From assembly GCA_018646565.1 (NCBI GenBank), contig JABGUO010000046.1, forward strand, positions 1 to 17,728: 17,728 nt of DNA, in the 5' to 3' direction. Position 1 is the stretch's first letter. Every line of letters starts with the position of its first letter. The translations under genes and the position numbers were made by a program. Under the pieces are notes generated by a model. The model saw nothing but the letters and a program-made list of their open reading frames with translations. It ran no database searches and had not been told where the DNA came from. Below, piece after piece: positions 1 through 7,508 of this stretch. The DNA comes from Opitutia bacterium. Lineage in GTDB: Bacteria; Verrucomicrobiota; Verrucomicrobiia; Opitutales; Seribacteraceae.

Positions 1-794
1 CCCGCGACCATAAGAGCGAGGTCAAGAGTTACCACACGCTTGTCTAAAAGATTCTCCGGAACCATACCAGAAGCAATTTGTTGAGCCAATCCTTCCACGA
101 TTGCAGTTTTTCCAACCCCCGCCTCACCGATCAATACGGGATTGTTTTTTGTTCGTCTGCAAAGAACCTGAGTCATCCGGCGAATTTCATTTTCTCTTCC
201 AATTACAGGGTCCATTTCACCCTTTTTTGCAATTTCAGTAAGATCTCTTCCAAAAGCCTTTAATGCCGGAGTTTTTTGATCTTTGCCTTTTTCTTCAGGT
301 GCACCACCTCCCACTACTGATGCTTCGGACTCTTCAGAGGAAGAAAAATTAGGGTCAAGTTCGGACAAAATTTCATTTCTACACCGCTCGACATCAATAT
401 CTAAAGATTTTAAAACTCTAGCAGCAACCCCTTCACCTTCACGCAGTAATCCAAGTAATATGTGCTCAGTACCGACATAGCTATGATTCAAAGACTTCGC
501 TTCTTTACCTGCTAACGCCAAAACTTTTTTGACTCGTGGGGTGTAAGGAACATTACCGGAGGGTTTGGCTTCGGGTCCAAGTCCTACCTGTTCATCTACA
601 GCTTGTCTAACCGTGTCAAGATCGAGCCCCATTTTTTGGAGAACATTGACCGCCACTCCCTGCCCAAGATTGATCAAACCTAAAAGAAGGTGCTCAGTAC
701 CAACATAATTGTGGTGAAAACGGTCTGCCTCTTTTCTGGCAAGAGCAAGAACTTGCTGTGCACGAGGCGTGAAATTACTCATCGGTTCAGACAT
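1..794 (-). CDS. clpC: ATP-dependent Clp protease ATP-binding subunit ClpC, partial (N-terminal 264 residues)
   Basis: This is the N-terminal part of a ClpC-type AAA+ unfoldase, which feeds substrates to the ClpP protease in the cytosol; the rest runs off the window. Translating the minus strand from the ATG at 794 gives an open frame to the edge. Residues about 7-145 form a double Clp N-domain with two matching repeats, each carrying YVGTEH followed by LLLGL or ILLGLL (Glu34 and Glu110). An acidic Ser/Glu-rich linker follows (about 148-172), then the first AAA+ domain with DPVIGR (195-200) and Walker A GEAGVGKT (223-230). In Bacillus ClpC the equivalent glutamates, E32 and E106, dock phosphoarginine. 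The gene begins 32 bases after mcsB, so it is probably co-transcribed with mcsA and mcsB. No clear Shine-Dalgarno sequence precedes the start. The double N-domain and the mcsAB linkage favour ClpC over ClpB or ClpA. Confidence 0.95.
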   Translation of the reverse strand, partial: MSEPMSNFTPRAQQVLALARKEADRFHHNYVGTEHLLLGLINLGQGVAVNVLQKMGLDLDTVRQAVDEQVGLGPEAKPSGNVPYTPRVKKVLALAGKEAKSLNHSYVGTEHILLGLLREGEGVAARVLKSLDIDVERCRNEILSELDPNFSSSEESEASVVGGGAPEEKGKDQKTPALKAFGRDLTEIAKKGEMDPVIGRENEIRRMTQVLCRRTKNNPVLIGEAGVGKTAIVEGLAQQIASGMVPENLLDKRVVTLDLALMVA

Positions 795-826
795 AATAAA
801 TATTTATAACCTTCTATTTAACAAAG

Positions 827-1900
827 TCAACTATGGCTAGATAGATCTAAGAGGGGTGCTCGTAAAAATTGATTGCGTAAAAGCTCTGCCCGCAATTCAT
901 CTCGTTGATTTGGCTCAATTGCCTCTCCGGCAGATAATTGTACATGACCAGGTTGTACCTCAATGAACATTCGATCAGCCAAACCGCGAAATTTATCTGG
1001 CATCATTCCAAAATCAGTGGCCAAGCGAACAAGAGAAAGTAAGTCCATCGCTTCTGCACTTTGGATCAAATGACAAGTCTTCAAACTCCCAATCGCACGA
1101 CTCATTTTATCAATTAATCGAGTACGATCATCCTGTAGCAACTTTTCGCGGGCGAAGTTTTCCTGGCGAACAAGACTTTCCAAAGTACTGTTTAACCGGT
1201 CAATAATCGCAGATTCAGACTCCCCCAGGGTTTGTTGATTAGAAATTTGAAAAATACTTCCATTCGCATCTGATCCCTCGCCAAATAAACCCCGCACGGC
1301 AATGCCCAATTGATTAACTGCATTAATCACCTTGTCCATGTTTTTGGACATTACCAAGCCCGGCAGATGCATCATAACAGACGCTCTCATACCGGTGCCT
1401 AAATTGGTGGGGCATGCGGTCAAAAAACCTAATTCTCCATCGTACGCATAGTTAATTGCCGATTCAATTCCGGAATCAACCTCATCGGCATGTTTCCATA
1501 CAGAACTAAAATCCAAACCGGGTCGAAGTACTTGAATTCGCAAATGATCTTCCTCATTAATCATTATACAACAGGAACGGTCTTGGGTTAAAACAATGCC
1601 AGAACCTTCTTCCACCTGAGAGAGTTCTGGGCTGATCAAGTGTTGCTCCACCAATATTTGGCGATCAAGTTCACTTAAGTCGTCTACCTCAACCGAAATC
1701 GAGTTATTAAGACCCTTAATTCCGCTCATCGCGTCAATGCACTTCGATAATACCGCACGTTTTTGAGCCACTTCAGCACGACCGGGAAAAGGGAACTGCC
1801 TCAAGTTTCTCGCCAAACGAATCCTGGTGCTCAAAGTCACAGGAATTGCCTTGGGTTGTTTTTTACCTCCCGATTCTTTACTCAATATTTTGTGAAACAT
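827..1900 (-). CDS. mcsB: Protein arginine kinase McsB
   Basis: McsB transfers phosphate from ATP to arginine side chains of proteins, marking them for ClpC-ClpP. The 357-residue product is the usual length and matches the ATP:guanido phosphotransferase family throughout. Visible motifs are the nucleotide-binding STRIRLARNL (24-33), NEEDHLRIQ (115-123) holding the likely catalytic Glu, the active-site Cys163 in CPTNLGTGMRAS, and GEGSDANGSIFQISNQ (207-222). The allosteric phosphoarginine-sensing motif RDxxRA is intact as RDELRA (333-338), which separates McsB from creatine and arginine kinases. The gene starts 9 bases after mcsA and ends 32 bases before clpC. No Shine-Dalgarno sequence is seen; translational coupling to mcsA is possible. 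The family is best known from Firmicutes, but scattered members occur elsewhere. Confidence 0.95.
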   Translation of the reverse strand: MFHKILSKESGGKKQPKAIPVTLSTRIRLARNLRQFPFPGRAEVAQKRAVLSKCIDAMSGIKGLNNSISVEVDDLSELDRQILVEQHLISPELSQVEEGSGIVLTQDRSCCIMINEEDHLRIQVLRPGLDFSSVWKHADEVDSGIESAINYAYDGELGFLTACPTNLGTGMRASVMMHLPGLVMSKNMDKVINAVNQLGIAVRGLFGEGSDANGSIFQISNQQTLGESESAIIDRLNSTLESLVRQENFAREKLLQDDRTRLIDKMSRAIGSLKTCHLIQSAEAMDLLSLVRLATDFGMMPDKFRGLADRMFIEVQPGHVQLSAGEAIEPNQRDELRAELLRNQFLRAPLLDLSSHS

Positions 1901-1909
1901 ATAGAAAAA

Positions 1910-2398
1910 TTAAACCGTTGCCTTGGATTCGTTCTGTAAATCACGGAGTTGGTCTCTTAATTCCGCCGCTTTTTCAAAATCTTCTTTCTCAACTGCTTCC
2001 TGCAATTTCTTTTTTAAAGAACCCATTGACTGCTCAAAATGAATTCTGGACTCGGAACCAGCCGGTACTTTCCCTAAATGCTTAATTCCTGCATGCATGC
2101 CATCGAGCAAAGGATCTAGTACAGGGCGAAATACATGATAACATGCTTCACAACCGAGACGCCCCCCTTTCTTAAATTCTTGATGAGTCGTGCCACAACT
2201 TTCGCACACCATTGATGTGTTAGCGGTATCGACCTCCATTTCTACCTTATCCATCAAATTACTAATGGAAAGGTTCTCTGGATTAGTGACACCTTTAGCC
2301 TGTGCACAAGTCTCGCACAAATCCATTTTGTGCATTTGTCCGTTCAAAATTTGAGTGAGATGAACGGTGGCTTGGTTATCGCAATGGTGGCATTTCAT
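1910..2398 (-). CDS. mcsA: McsA, zinc-binding activator of the McsB arginine kinase (UVR-motif protein)
   Basis: The 162-residue protein has four CxxC pairs, C3/C6, C28/C31, C65/C68 and C83/C86, suited to binding two metal ions, probably zinc. A C-terminal UvrB/UvrC (UVR) motif spans about 126-155 (core EKEDFEKAAELRDQLRDL). This is the architecture of McsA, which binds and activates McsB in Bacillus and Staphylococcus. It lies directly upstream of mcsB on the same strand, 9 bases away, which makes the assignment firm. It is slightly shorter than the roughly 180-residue Bacillus protein. It is the first gene of the mcsA-mcsB-clpC group; 98 bases separate it from the preceding ilvE stop, and a perfect TATAAT lies 37 bases upstream of the ATG. 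No ctsR gene precedes it, unlike in Firmicutes. Without the context it would read only as a UVR-domain protein. Confidence 0.92.
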   Translation of the reverse strand: MKCHHCDNQATVHLTQILNGQMHKMDLCETCAQAKGVTNPENLSISNLMDKVEMEVDTANTSMVCESCGTTHQEFKKGGRLGCEACYHVFRPVLDPLLDGMHAGIKHLGKVPAGSESRIHFEQSMGSLKKKLQEAVEKEDFEKAAELRDQLRDLQNESKATV

Positions 2399-2435
2399 TT
2401 GTAGTGATGATTATTGTCTTCGTTACACTCTAGTA

Positions 2436-2441
2436 ATTATA
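2436..2441 (-). promoter_or_regulatory. Candidate -10 box upstream of mcsA
   Basis: The minus strand reads a perfect TATAAT here, 37 bases before the mcsA ATG, inside the 98-base gap after ilvE. No good -35 box lies at 16-18 bases. An alternative pair is TTGAGT (2450-2455) and TAGAGT (2427-2432) with a 17-base spacer. Either would give mcsA-mcsB-clpC its own transcript. The gap is very AT-rich, so chance matches are likely. I found no CtsR box and no complete CIRCE element. Confidence 0.3.
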
Positions 2442-2496
2442 ATTAAAAAACTCAACGCATATGATGTGCGAATTCAATAATGTGAGGGATCGCTGT

Positions 2497-3375
2497 TTAA
2501 TCTTGTTCATTCAAATGCACACCGTCAGACAGAACCATCTTCCGGAAAAGGTCAATTAATCGACGAGTCATAACACCAGGGGTGCCGTCTCCCACCTGTC
2601 GATGGTCTACCTCCACACATGGGATAACTTCAGCGGCTGTACCGGTTAAAAAGCATTCGTCGGCAGTCCAAAGATCATATCGAGTTAGTGCCTGCTCACG
2701 GCAAGGAAGTTCCAACTGGGTGGCTAAATCAATTACCGCACCCCGTGTGATACCTCGCAAAGATCCGGCATCCAATGGAGGAGTATAGAGAATGCCCTTT
2801 GCAATTATGAAAACATTGTCCCCGGTACATTCGGCGATCTCTCCTTTATCATTAAGCATTAAGGCTTCCTGAAAGCCCACTTTCTTGGCCTCGATCTTGG
2901 CTAATATATTGTTAAGATAATTTAAACTTTTAATTGCTGGCGGGAGAGCAGAAGAATTAATCCGACGAGTGGGAACTGAAATAATTTTAAGACCTCTTTC
3001 ATATAACTCCTCCGGATAAAGCTGTATATCGTCAGCAATAATAATTACATTTCCAGGACCGCAACCATCTGGAGTTAATCCAAGGTGGCCAGGACCACGA
3101 GTCACTACGAGTCGAACATACCCGTTCTGCATGTCATTTATTCTACAGGTATCGCAGACGGCTTTTTTCATTTGCTCGCGATTCAATGGTAATTCGAGAA
3201 GGATTGCCTTGGCTGAATACTCCAAACGTTCGAGATGTTCTTCTAGCTTAAAAACACAACCGTCATATAATCGGATGCCTTCAAACACTCCGTCTCCATA
3301 AAGCAAACCATGATCAAAGACAGATATCTTCGCATCTTCTTTCGCTACAAAATCTCCATTCAAATAAATTTTCAT
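2497..3375 (-). CDS. ilvE: Branched-chain amino acid aminotransferase (class IV, PLP)
   Basis: This enzyme interconverts valine, leucine and isoleucine with their 2-oxo acids, using glutamate/2-oxoglutarate and pyridoxal phosphate. The 292-residue product is a fold-type IV aminotransferase of the short IlvE type. Motifs seen are YGDGVFEGIRLYDG (26-39), YVRLVVTRG (86-94), the PLP-binding Lys149 in AIKSLNYLNN, AECTGDNVFI (181-190) and the substrate-side loop FLTGTAAEV (242-250). The RLYDG and GTAAEV segments favour IlvE over D-amino-acid aminotransferase or aminodeoxychorismate lyase, although class IV members are easily confused. It lies 60 bases after acs and 98 bases before mcsA on the same strand. 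The gap before it contains a small hairpin, so it may have its own promoter. Confidence 0.85.
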   Translation of the reverse strand: MKIYLNGDFVAKEDAKISVFDHGLLYGDGVFEGIRLYDGCVFKLEEHLERLEYSAKAILLELPLNREQMKKAVCDTCRINDMQNGYVRLVVTRGPGHLGLTPDGCGPGNVIIIADDIQLYPEELYERGLKIISVPTRRINSSALPPAIKSLNYLNNILAKIEAKKVGFQEALMLNDKGEIAECTGDNVFIIAKGILYTPPLDAGSLRGITRGAVIDLATQLELPCREQALTRYDLWTADECFLTGTAAEVIPCVEVDHRQVGDGTPGVMTRRLIDLFRKMVLSDGVHLNEQD

Positions 3376-3408
3376 TTCTTTATTACTACATGAATGAAAA
3401 TTTTGAAA

Positions 3409-3422
3409 TTGGCGAGCGCCAA
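3409..3422 (-). terminator. Small hairpin between acs and ilvE (possible weak terminator)
   Basis: The sequence TTGGC-GAGC-GCCAA forms a 5-bp stem with a 4-base loop, 13 bases beyond the acs stop. Read on the minus strand it is followed by TTTC and then AAAATTTTC, an imperfect T-rich tract. It could attenuate read-through from acs into ilvE. The stem is short and the T tract is interrupted, so this is tentative. Confidence 0.3.
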
Positions 3423-3435
3423 GAAAAAAGGTTAT

Positions 3436-5418
3436 TCACCTATTCGCAATTAAGTGCTCCACCACACTTGGATCGGCCAGGGTTGACACATCTCCAATTT
3501 GATCGGTTTCATTCGTTGCAATTTTCCTTAAGACCCTTCTCATTATCTTTCCTGAACGAGTCTTGGGTAATGCAGGAGCCCAATGAATTTGATCGGGAGT
3601 GGCAATTGGACCAATTACAGTACGAACCTGCTTTTTTAATTCTGCTCTCAGTTCTTCCGAGTACTCGACCCCTGAGTTTAAGGTGACAAATGCGTAAATT
3701 CCTTCTCCCTTTACCTCATGGGGAAACCCAACCACTGCCGATTCAGCGACATTCTGATGAGCAACCAGGGCACTTTCCACCTCCGCGGTTCCCATCCGGT
3801 GTCCAGATACATTAATTACATCATCCACCCGACCAGTAATCCAGTAATAACCATCTTCATCCCGCCGACAGCCATCTCCCGTAAAATAATATCCTTTGTA
3901 TTGTTGAAAATAGGTACTTTCAAAACGATCGTGGTCTCCAAATATTGTCCGCATTTGTCCCGGCCAAGGCTCTTCAATAGCCAACACTCCATTGACTCCA
4001 TTTCCCTTAATCTCCACTCCTGTCTGAGGGTCCAGTAAAATTGGCTTAACTCCAAAAAACGGAAAAGTTGCGGACCCCGGTTTTAATGGAGTAGCTCCGG
4101 GTAGAGGGGAAATAAGAATACCGCCCGTTTCTGTCTGCCACCATGTGTCCACAATCGGACATCTTTCCTTGCCGGCATTTCGATGATACCATCGCCATGC
4201 CTCTGGGTTGATTGGTTCGCCCACGCTCCCAAGGATACGCAAACTATCCATATTGTACTTGCTTGGCCATTCCTCTCCTGCAGCTGCAATTGCACGAATT
4301 GCAGTTGGAGCGGTGTAAAATTGGTTTACTTTCCACTTTTCAATTACCTGCCAATATCGATCAGGATTCGGATAGGTGGGAATACTTTCAAACATCAATG
4401 TGGTCGCACCATTGGCTAATGGACCATAGACAATGTAGGAATGCCCCGTTATCCAACCGATATCCGCTGCACAAAAATAAACATCTTCCTCGTGATAATC
4501 AAAAATATATTTGTGTGTGGTCGCAGTATAAACCATGTAACCTGCAGTTGTATGCAAAACCCCTTTGGGCTTTCCGGTGGACCCGGAAGTATAAAGAATA
4601 AAAAGAGGATCTTCTGCGTCCATTTCCTCGCAGGGACACTTTTCTTTGGCATCTTCCATTACTTCATCCCACCACAGATCGCGTCCGTCCGTCATTGAGC
4701 ATTCAATCCCAGACTCTTCTCCCACCCTGCGGACTACAATACATGTCTCCACATCTTCCCCCATTTGACTGGATGCACTATCCATTGCCTGGTCTGCATT
4801 GGGCTTCATAGGAATTGCCTTGGCTCCACGAAATGTTCCATTAGCGGTAATTAGTGTCTTACAATTCGAATCCACAATTCGATCTGCTAAAGCCTCCGCA
4901 GAAAAACCCCCAAAAACGACTGAGTGGACAGCACCAATGCGGGCACATGCCAGCATAGCTATGGTAGCTTCCACAATCATGGGCATGTAAATTGATACAC
5001 GATCCCCTTTTTTTACCCCTCGACTTTTTAACACATTGGCAAATTTACAAACCTGTTGGTGGAGCGTTTTAAAACTGATCGTATTATCCTCCCCCGGTTC
5101 ATTACCCTCCCAAATGATTGCAGTCTTATTGGGACGAACATCAAGATGGCGATCCACACAATTGTAACAAACATTTGTTTTGGCTCCCGCAAACCATTTA
5201 ACATCAATAGGTCCATTCTCCATATCATAATTGTAAGATCTTACTTGGTCCCATTGCTTAAACCAGTGAAAATTATGAGCCATTTCTGACCAAAATTCAT
5301 CTGGCTCCTTAATACTTCTTTCGTACTGTTTTAAATATTCTTCCATACTTCCAATATGGGCTTTACTAGAAACATTGGGGGGAGGATTAACGAAGTCAGC
5401 GGGCTTATTTTCACTCAT
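3436..5418 (-). CDS. acs: Acetyl-CoA synthetase (AMP-forming)
   Basis: Acs activates acetate to acetyl-CoA through an acetyl-AMP intermediate in the cytosol. The 660-residue product has the full ANL-superfamily layout: an N-terminal acetyl-CoA-synthetase extension, the AMP-binding P-loop [11 protein letters not shown] (276-286), [10 protein letters not shown] (424-433) with the tryptophan that restricts the acyl pocket to acetate, the hinge region [20 protein letters not shown] (511-530), and the C-terminal [11 protein letters not shown]. Lys624 in that last motif is the catalytic lysine that is reversibly acetylated in Salmonella Acs, so post-translational control is plausible. No acetyltransferase or deacetylase gene is nearby. 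The length is typical (about 650). It is transcribed divergently from queA across a 49-55-base gap and may head the acs-ilvE run. The nearest alternative, propionyl-CoA synthetase, usually lacks the WW pair. Confidence 0.95.
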   Translation of the reverse strand: MSENKPADFVNPPPNVSSKAHIGSMEEYLKQYERSIKEPDEFWSEMAHNFHWFKQWDQVRSYNYDMENGPIDVKWFAGAKTNVCYNCVDRHLDVRPNKTAIIWEGNEPGEDNTISFKTLHQQVCKFANVLKSRGVKKGDRVSIYMPMIVEATIAMLACARIGAVHSVVFGGFSAEALADRIVDSNCKTLITANGTFRGAKAIPMKPNADQAMDSASSQMGEDVETCIVVRRVGEESGIECSMTDGRDLWWDEVMEDAKEKCPCEEMDAEDPLFILYTSGSTGKPKGVLHTTAGYMVYTATTHKYIFDYHEEDVYFCAADIGWITGHSYIVYGPLANGATTLMFESIPTYPNPDRYWQVIEKWKVNQFYTAPTAIRAIAAAGEEWPSKYNMDSLRILGSVGEPINPEAWRWYHRNAGKERCPIVDTWWQTETGGILISPLPGATPLKPGSATFPFFGVKPILLDPQTGVEIKGNGVNGVLAIEEPWPGQMRTIFGDHDRFESTYFQQYKGYYFTGDGCRRDEDGYYWITGRVDDVINVSGHRMGTAEVESALVAHQNVAESAVVGFPHEVKGEGIYAFVTLNSGVEYSEELRAELKKQVRTVIGPIATPDQIHWAPALPKTRSGKIMRRVLRKIATNETDQIGDVSTLADPSVVEHLIANR

Positions 5419-5467
5419 ATAATCTTAGGTTAATGGTTTAAAAAAGTTTTAGGCGATTGCTCTTCGC

Positions 5468-6553
5468 TTGTCGATGAGTTTTAAAGAACTATTAATGCTT
5501 ACTAAAGAATTAGAGTACCATTTACCCAAAGAATTAATTGCTCAAAAGCCATCTGACCGGCGTGATCAATCCCGCCTTATTGTCTTTAATCGGTTAACCC
5601 AATCGATTACCCATCACCGCTTTCACGACTTACCAAAGCTTCTTCCACCTAATCTTTCTATTCTGCGCAATGATGTTTCTGTACTAAAAGCACGACTCGC
5701 AGGGAAAAGGCCCGGTGGTGGATCTGTAGAATGCCTTTTGCTTCGCCCAACCTCTCAACCCGAAACTACCTGGCGATGCCTGTTGAAACCAGGAAATAAG
5801 ACCGCGAAAGCGGGGAGATTTGAAATGGAGAACGAATATTCTGCAGAAATTATTGAAAGTCTTCCTTCGGGAGAATATGTGGTCCGTTTTCAACTCCCCC
5901 AAGACAACGATCCAGCCTCCCTTGCCCAAAGAATCGGATCGCTTCCCTTGCCTCCCTATGTTCGTCGCCCTTCTGAACAGGCAGACGAGGAGCGCTATCA
6001 AACCGTTTATGCGAACCAAGAAAACCGTTCCGCGGTGGCGGCCCCCACTGCTGGACTACACTTTACACCTGAATTACTCAAGAAACTTCAAGTAGAGGGA
6101 CATACTATCCACGATCTTACTCTCTCTGTTGGATTGGGAACCTTCCGCCCGGTTGAAACCGAACGAATTGAAGACCACCCCATGCATGCAGAAAAATATT
6201 TTCTTTCCCCGTCCACTCAGTCCATCCTATGTGACTCTGAGAAAACGAAACTTGCTATTGGCACAACCTGTGTCCGGGCGATCGAGCACTACCTCAGTAA
6301 TGAAGGGCGAGAAACGACCCAACCTGTTGAGGCAGAGGCAGAGCTATTCATCCGCCCCCCTTATGATTTCCTTGGAGTAGATCACCTCCTGACTAATTTC
6401 CACCTCCCTGGATCTACTCTCATGTGTTTGGTCGGTGCTTTTCTCTCCCCGGGCGAAAATAATGGAGTGGCTAAGCTTAAGGAAATCTACAACGAAGCAG
6501 TTGAAAAAAAGTACCGCTTCTTTTCCTACGGGGATGCGATGCTGATTCTCTAG
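5468..6553 (+). CDS. queA: tRNA preQ1(34) S-adenosylmethionine ribosyltransferase-isomerase QueA
   Basis: QueA transfers the ribosyl part of S-adenosylmethionine to preQ1 at the wobble position of tRNA, making epoxyqueuosine. The C-terminal two thirds match the family closely: LPLPPYVRR, AAPTAGLHFTPELL, VGLGTFRPV, GTTCVRAIE, LTNFHLPGSTLM and the ending YRFFSYGDAMLIL. The N-terminal half is more divergent: the near-universal NNTRVxPARL reads NDVSVLKARL (68-77). The open frame begins at a TTG (5468), with ATGs at 5474 and 5495. The last gives a start (MLTKELEYHLP) most like family N-termini, so the true start is uncertain; no Shine-Dalgarno sequence decides it. The length is 352-361 residues, normal for QueA. 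It converges on the secreted-protein gene at 6602-7393. No other queuosine gene is in the window. Confidence 0.93.
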   Translation: MSMSFKELLMLTKELEYHLPKELIAQKPSDRRDQSRLIVFNRLTQSITHHRFHDLPKLLPPNLSILRNDVSVLKARLAGKRPGGGSVECLLLRPTSQPETTWRCLLKPGNKTAKAGRFEMENEYSAEIIESLPSGEYVVRFQLPQDNDPASLAQRIGSLPLPPYVRRPSEQADEERYQTVYANQENRSAVAAPTAGLHFTPELLKKLQVEGHTIHDLTLSVGLGTFRPVETERIEDHPMHAEKYFLSPSTQSILCDSEKTKLAIGTTCVRAIEHYLSNEGRETTQPVEAEAELFIRPPYDFLGVDHLLTNFHLPGSTLMCLVGAFLSPGENNGVAKLKEIYNEAVEKKYRFFSYGDAMLIL

Positions 6554-6562
6554 AAAGGCAAA

Positions 6563-6578
6563 GGTTGAACGAACAACC
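6563..6578 (-). terminator. Weak hairpin between converging queA and secreted-protein genes
   Basis: GGTTG-N6-CAACC forms a 5-bp stem in the 48-base gap between the two converging genes. On the minus strand it is followed by TTTGCCTTTC, a mildly T-rich tail that would serve the gene at 6602-7393. On the plus strand AAAATG follows, which gives no U-tract for queA. It is short, so this is only a candidate. Confidence 0.27.
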
Positions 6579-6601
6579 AAAATGATTGGAACAAGTATCC
6601 C

Positions 6602-7393
6602 CTATTGGGAATGTTCCATTTTTCTGGAGGATTGATTGTAAAATACCTTTTGGGGATGAGCTTCTACAATGTAATAGATCCATGTCCCATCTCGATTACG
6701 AAACAAGTGGGGATATACTCCTGGACCAGTCCACATCCACTCTTGCGAGGAAGACCAAAGCCAAAGCGAGGACGGTTGTTCTGTTGAGGTGTAAAGCCAT
6801 CCAAGCTTTGCATGATGAACCCAATCGTTTCCTGCTTCATAGTAATTTCCAAACCAAGCGGAACTTTTCCAACCTGCCTGAGGAAGATCAACGGAATCAG
6901 AAAAAACATTCTTCGGGGAATCAATCGGATCTTGGGATGGAATGGAGTCTGAAGTATTATCTTTAAGGCGAATAAAAAATACTGCGGTCATACCTTCTGC
7001 AGTTGCTTTGATTGATACCCTCGAATTGGCCGAAATATTTTGGGCCGTGGCGAAATCATCCTTTATTAAAAGTTCTGTACTGGCGCTTTCCCACTGGGTC
7101 GAAAGGGTAGGCAGTTGGGTTATTGTGCCATCATCTAAAGAGATCGACGCCGTAAGCTTTGTAAATTCACCAGAGAGCAATGAACTCAATTCCGAACGAA
7201 CATTCAATTTTGTGGGAACCGAAAATTCAGCATTGGGACCCACTTGATTTACAATTAAGCCAGAAGAATCAGAATTTACTCCGTAAAAAGAATCACCGAT
7301 GAAGCCTTCGTGGTTAATGTCTGCAAAAGAAAAATTAGTAAAACCAAATATAAAGAGTGCTAACTTAAGACAAAGATTATGTGTAATTTTCAT
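6602..7393 (-). CDS. Secreted protein with Ig-like region and Trp/Tyr-rich C-terminal domain, function unknown
   Basis: I do not recognise a function. The 263-residue product begins with a Sec signal peptide (KITHNLCLK, hydrophobic core to about residue 22, likely cleavage after SFA at 22-24), so it should leave the cytoplasm. Residues about 50-145 look like a beta-sandwich with alternating hydrophobic residues, resembling Ig-like/invasin-type repeats. A Ser/Asp-rich linker follows (145-168). The C-terminal part (175-253) is very aromatic, with nine Trp between 175 and 238 and motifs WFGNYYEAG, WVHHAKLGWLY, SLWLWSSSQEWMWT, VYPHLFR, GTWIYYI and KVFYN. From memory this pattern recurs at the C-termini of secreted proteins in Opitutae-type Verrucomicrobiota. 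It has no PEP-CTERM-like anchor: no terminal transmembrane segment follows. It sits divergently from the YceI-like gene and converges on queA. Confidence 0.75.
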   Translation of the reverse strand: MKITHNLCLKLALFIFGFTNFSFADINHEGFIGDSFYGVNSDSSGLIVNQVGPNAEFSVPTKLNVRSELSSLLSGEFTKLTASISLDDGTITQLPTLSTQWESASTELLIKDDFATAQNISANSRVSIKATAEGMTAVFFIRLKDNTSDSIPSQDPIDSPKNVFSDSVDLPQAGWKSSAWFGNYYEAGNDWVHHAKLGWLYTSTEQPSSLWLWSSSQEWMWTGPGVYPHLFRNRDGTWIYYIVEAHPQKVFYNQSSRKMEHSQ

Positions 7394-7406
7394 ATTGAAT
7401 TGTTAC

Positions 7407-7437
7407 ATTAAAATGATGCAATTTAAATATCGGTCAA
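7407..7437 (-). promoter_or_regulatory. Candidate promoter for the secreted-protein gene
   Basis: On the minus strand TTGACC (7432-7437, five of six to consensus) is followed after 19 bases by TTTAAT (7407-7412, five of six). It ends 13 bases before the ATG at 7393. The spacer is longer than ideal and the leader would be very short. The remainder of the 115-base divergent gap shows no better signal for either gene. Confidence 0.22.
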
Positions 7438-7508
7438 GAAAAATTTAACCACTTAACGAGAAGACGAATGGACAAGTTCACTCCTTTAATCTACAGAAGA
7501 GATTTGTA

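Noticed and set aside
2423..2447. TTACACTC upstream of mcsA resembles the left half of a CIRCE (HrcA) operator.
   Set aside because: No matching GAGTGCTAA lies at the proper spacing and the half-site is imperfect, so it is likely chance.
3390..3686. Open frame of 98 codons on the plus strand opposite the 3' end of acs.
   Set aside because: It lies antisense to a clearly coding acs, has low-complexity composition and no family resemblance; a shadow frame.
4212..4601. Open frame of 129 codons on the plus strand within acs.
   Set aside because: Fully antisense to the conserved acs core motifs, with no recognisable domain.
6602..7393. PEP-CTERM-like sorting tail on the secreted protein.
   Set aside because: There is no C-terminal hydrophobic segment and no PEP motif followed by a basic cluster; the aromatic domain continues almost to the end.
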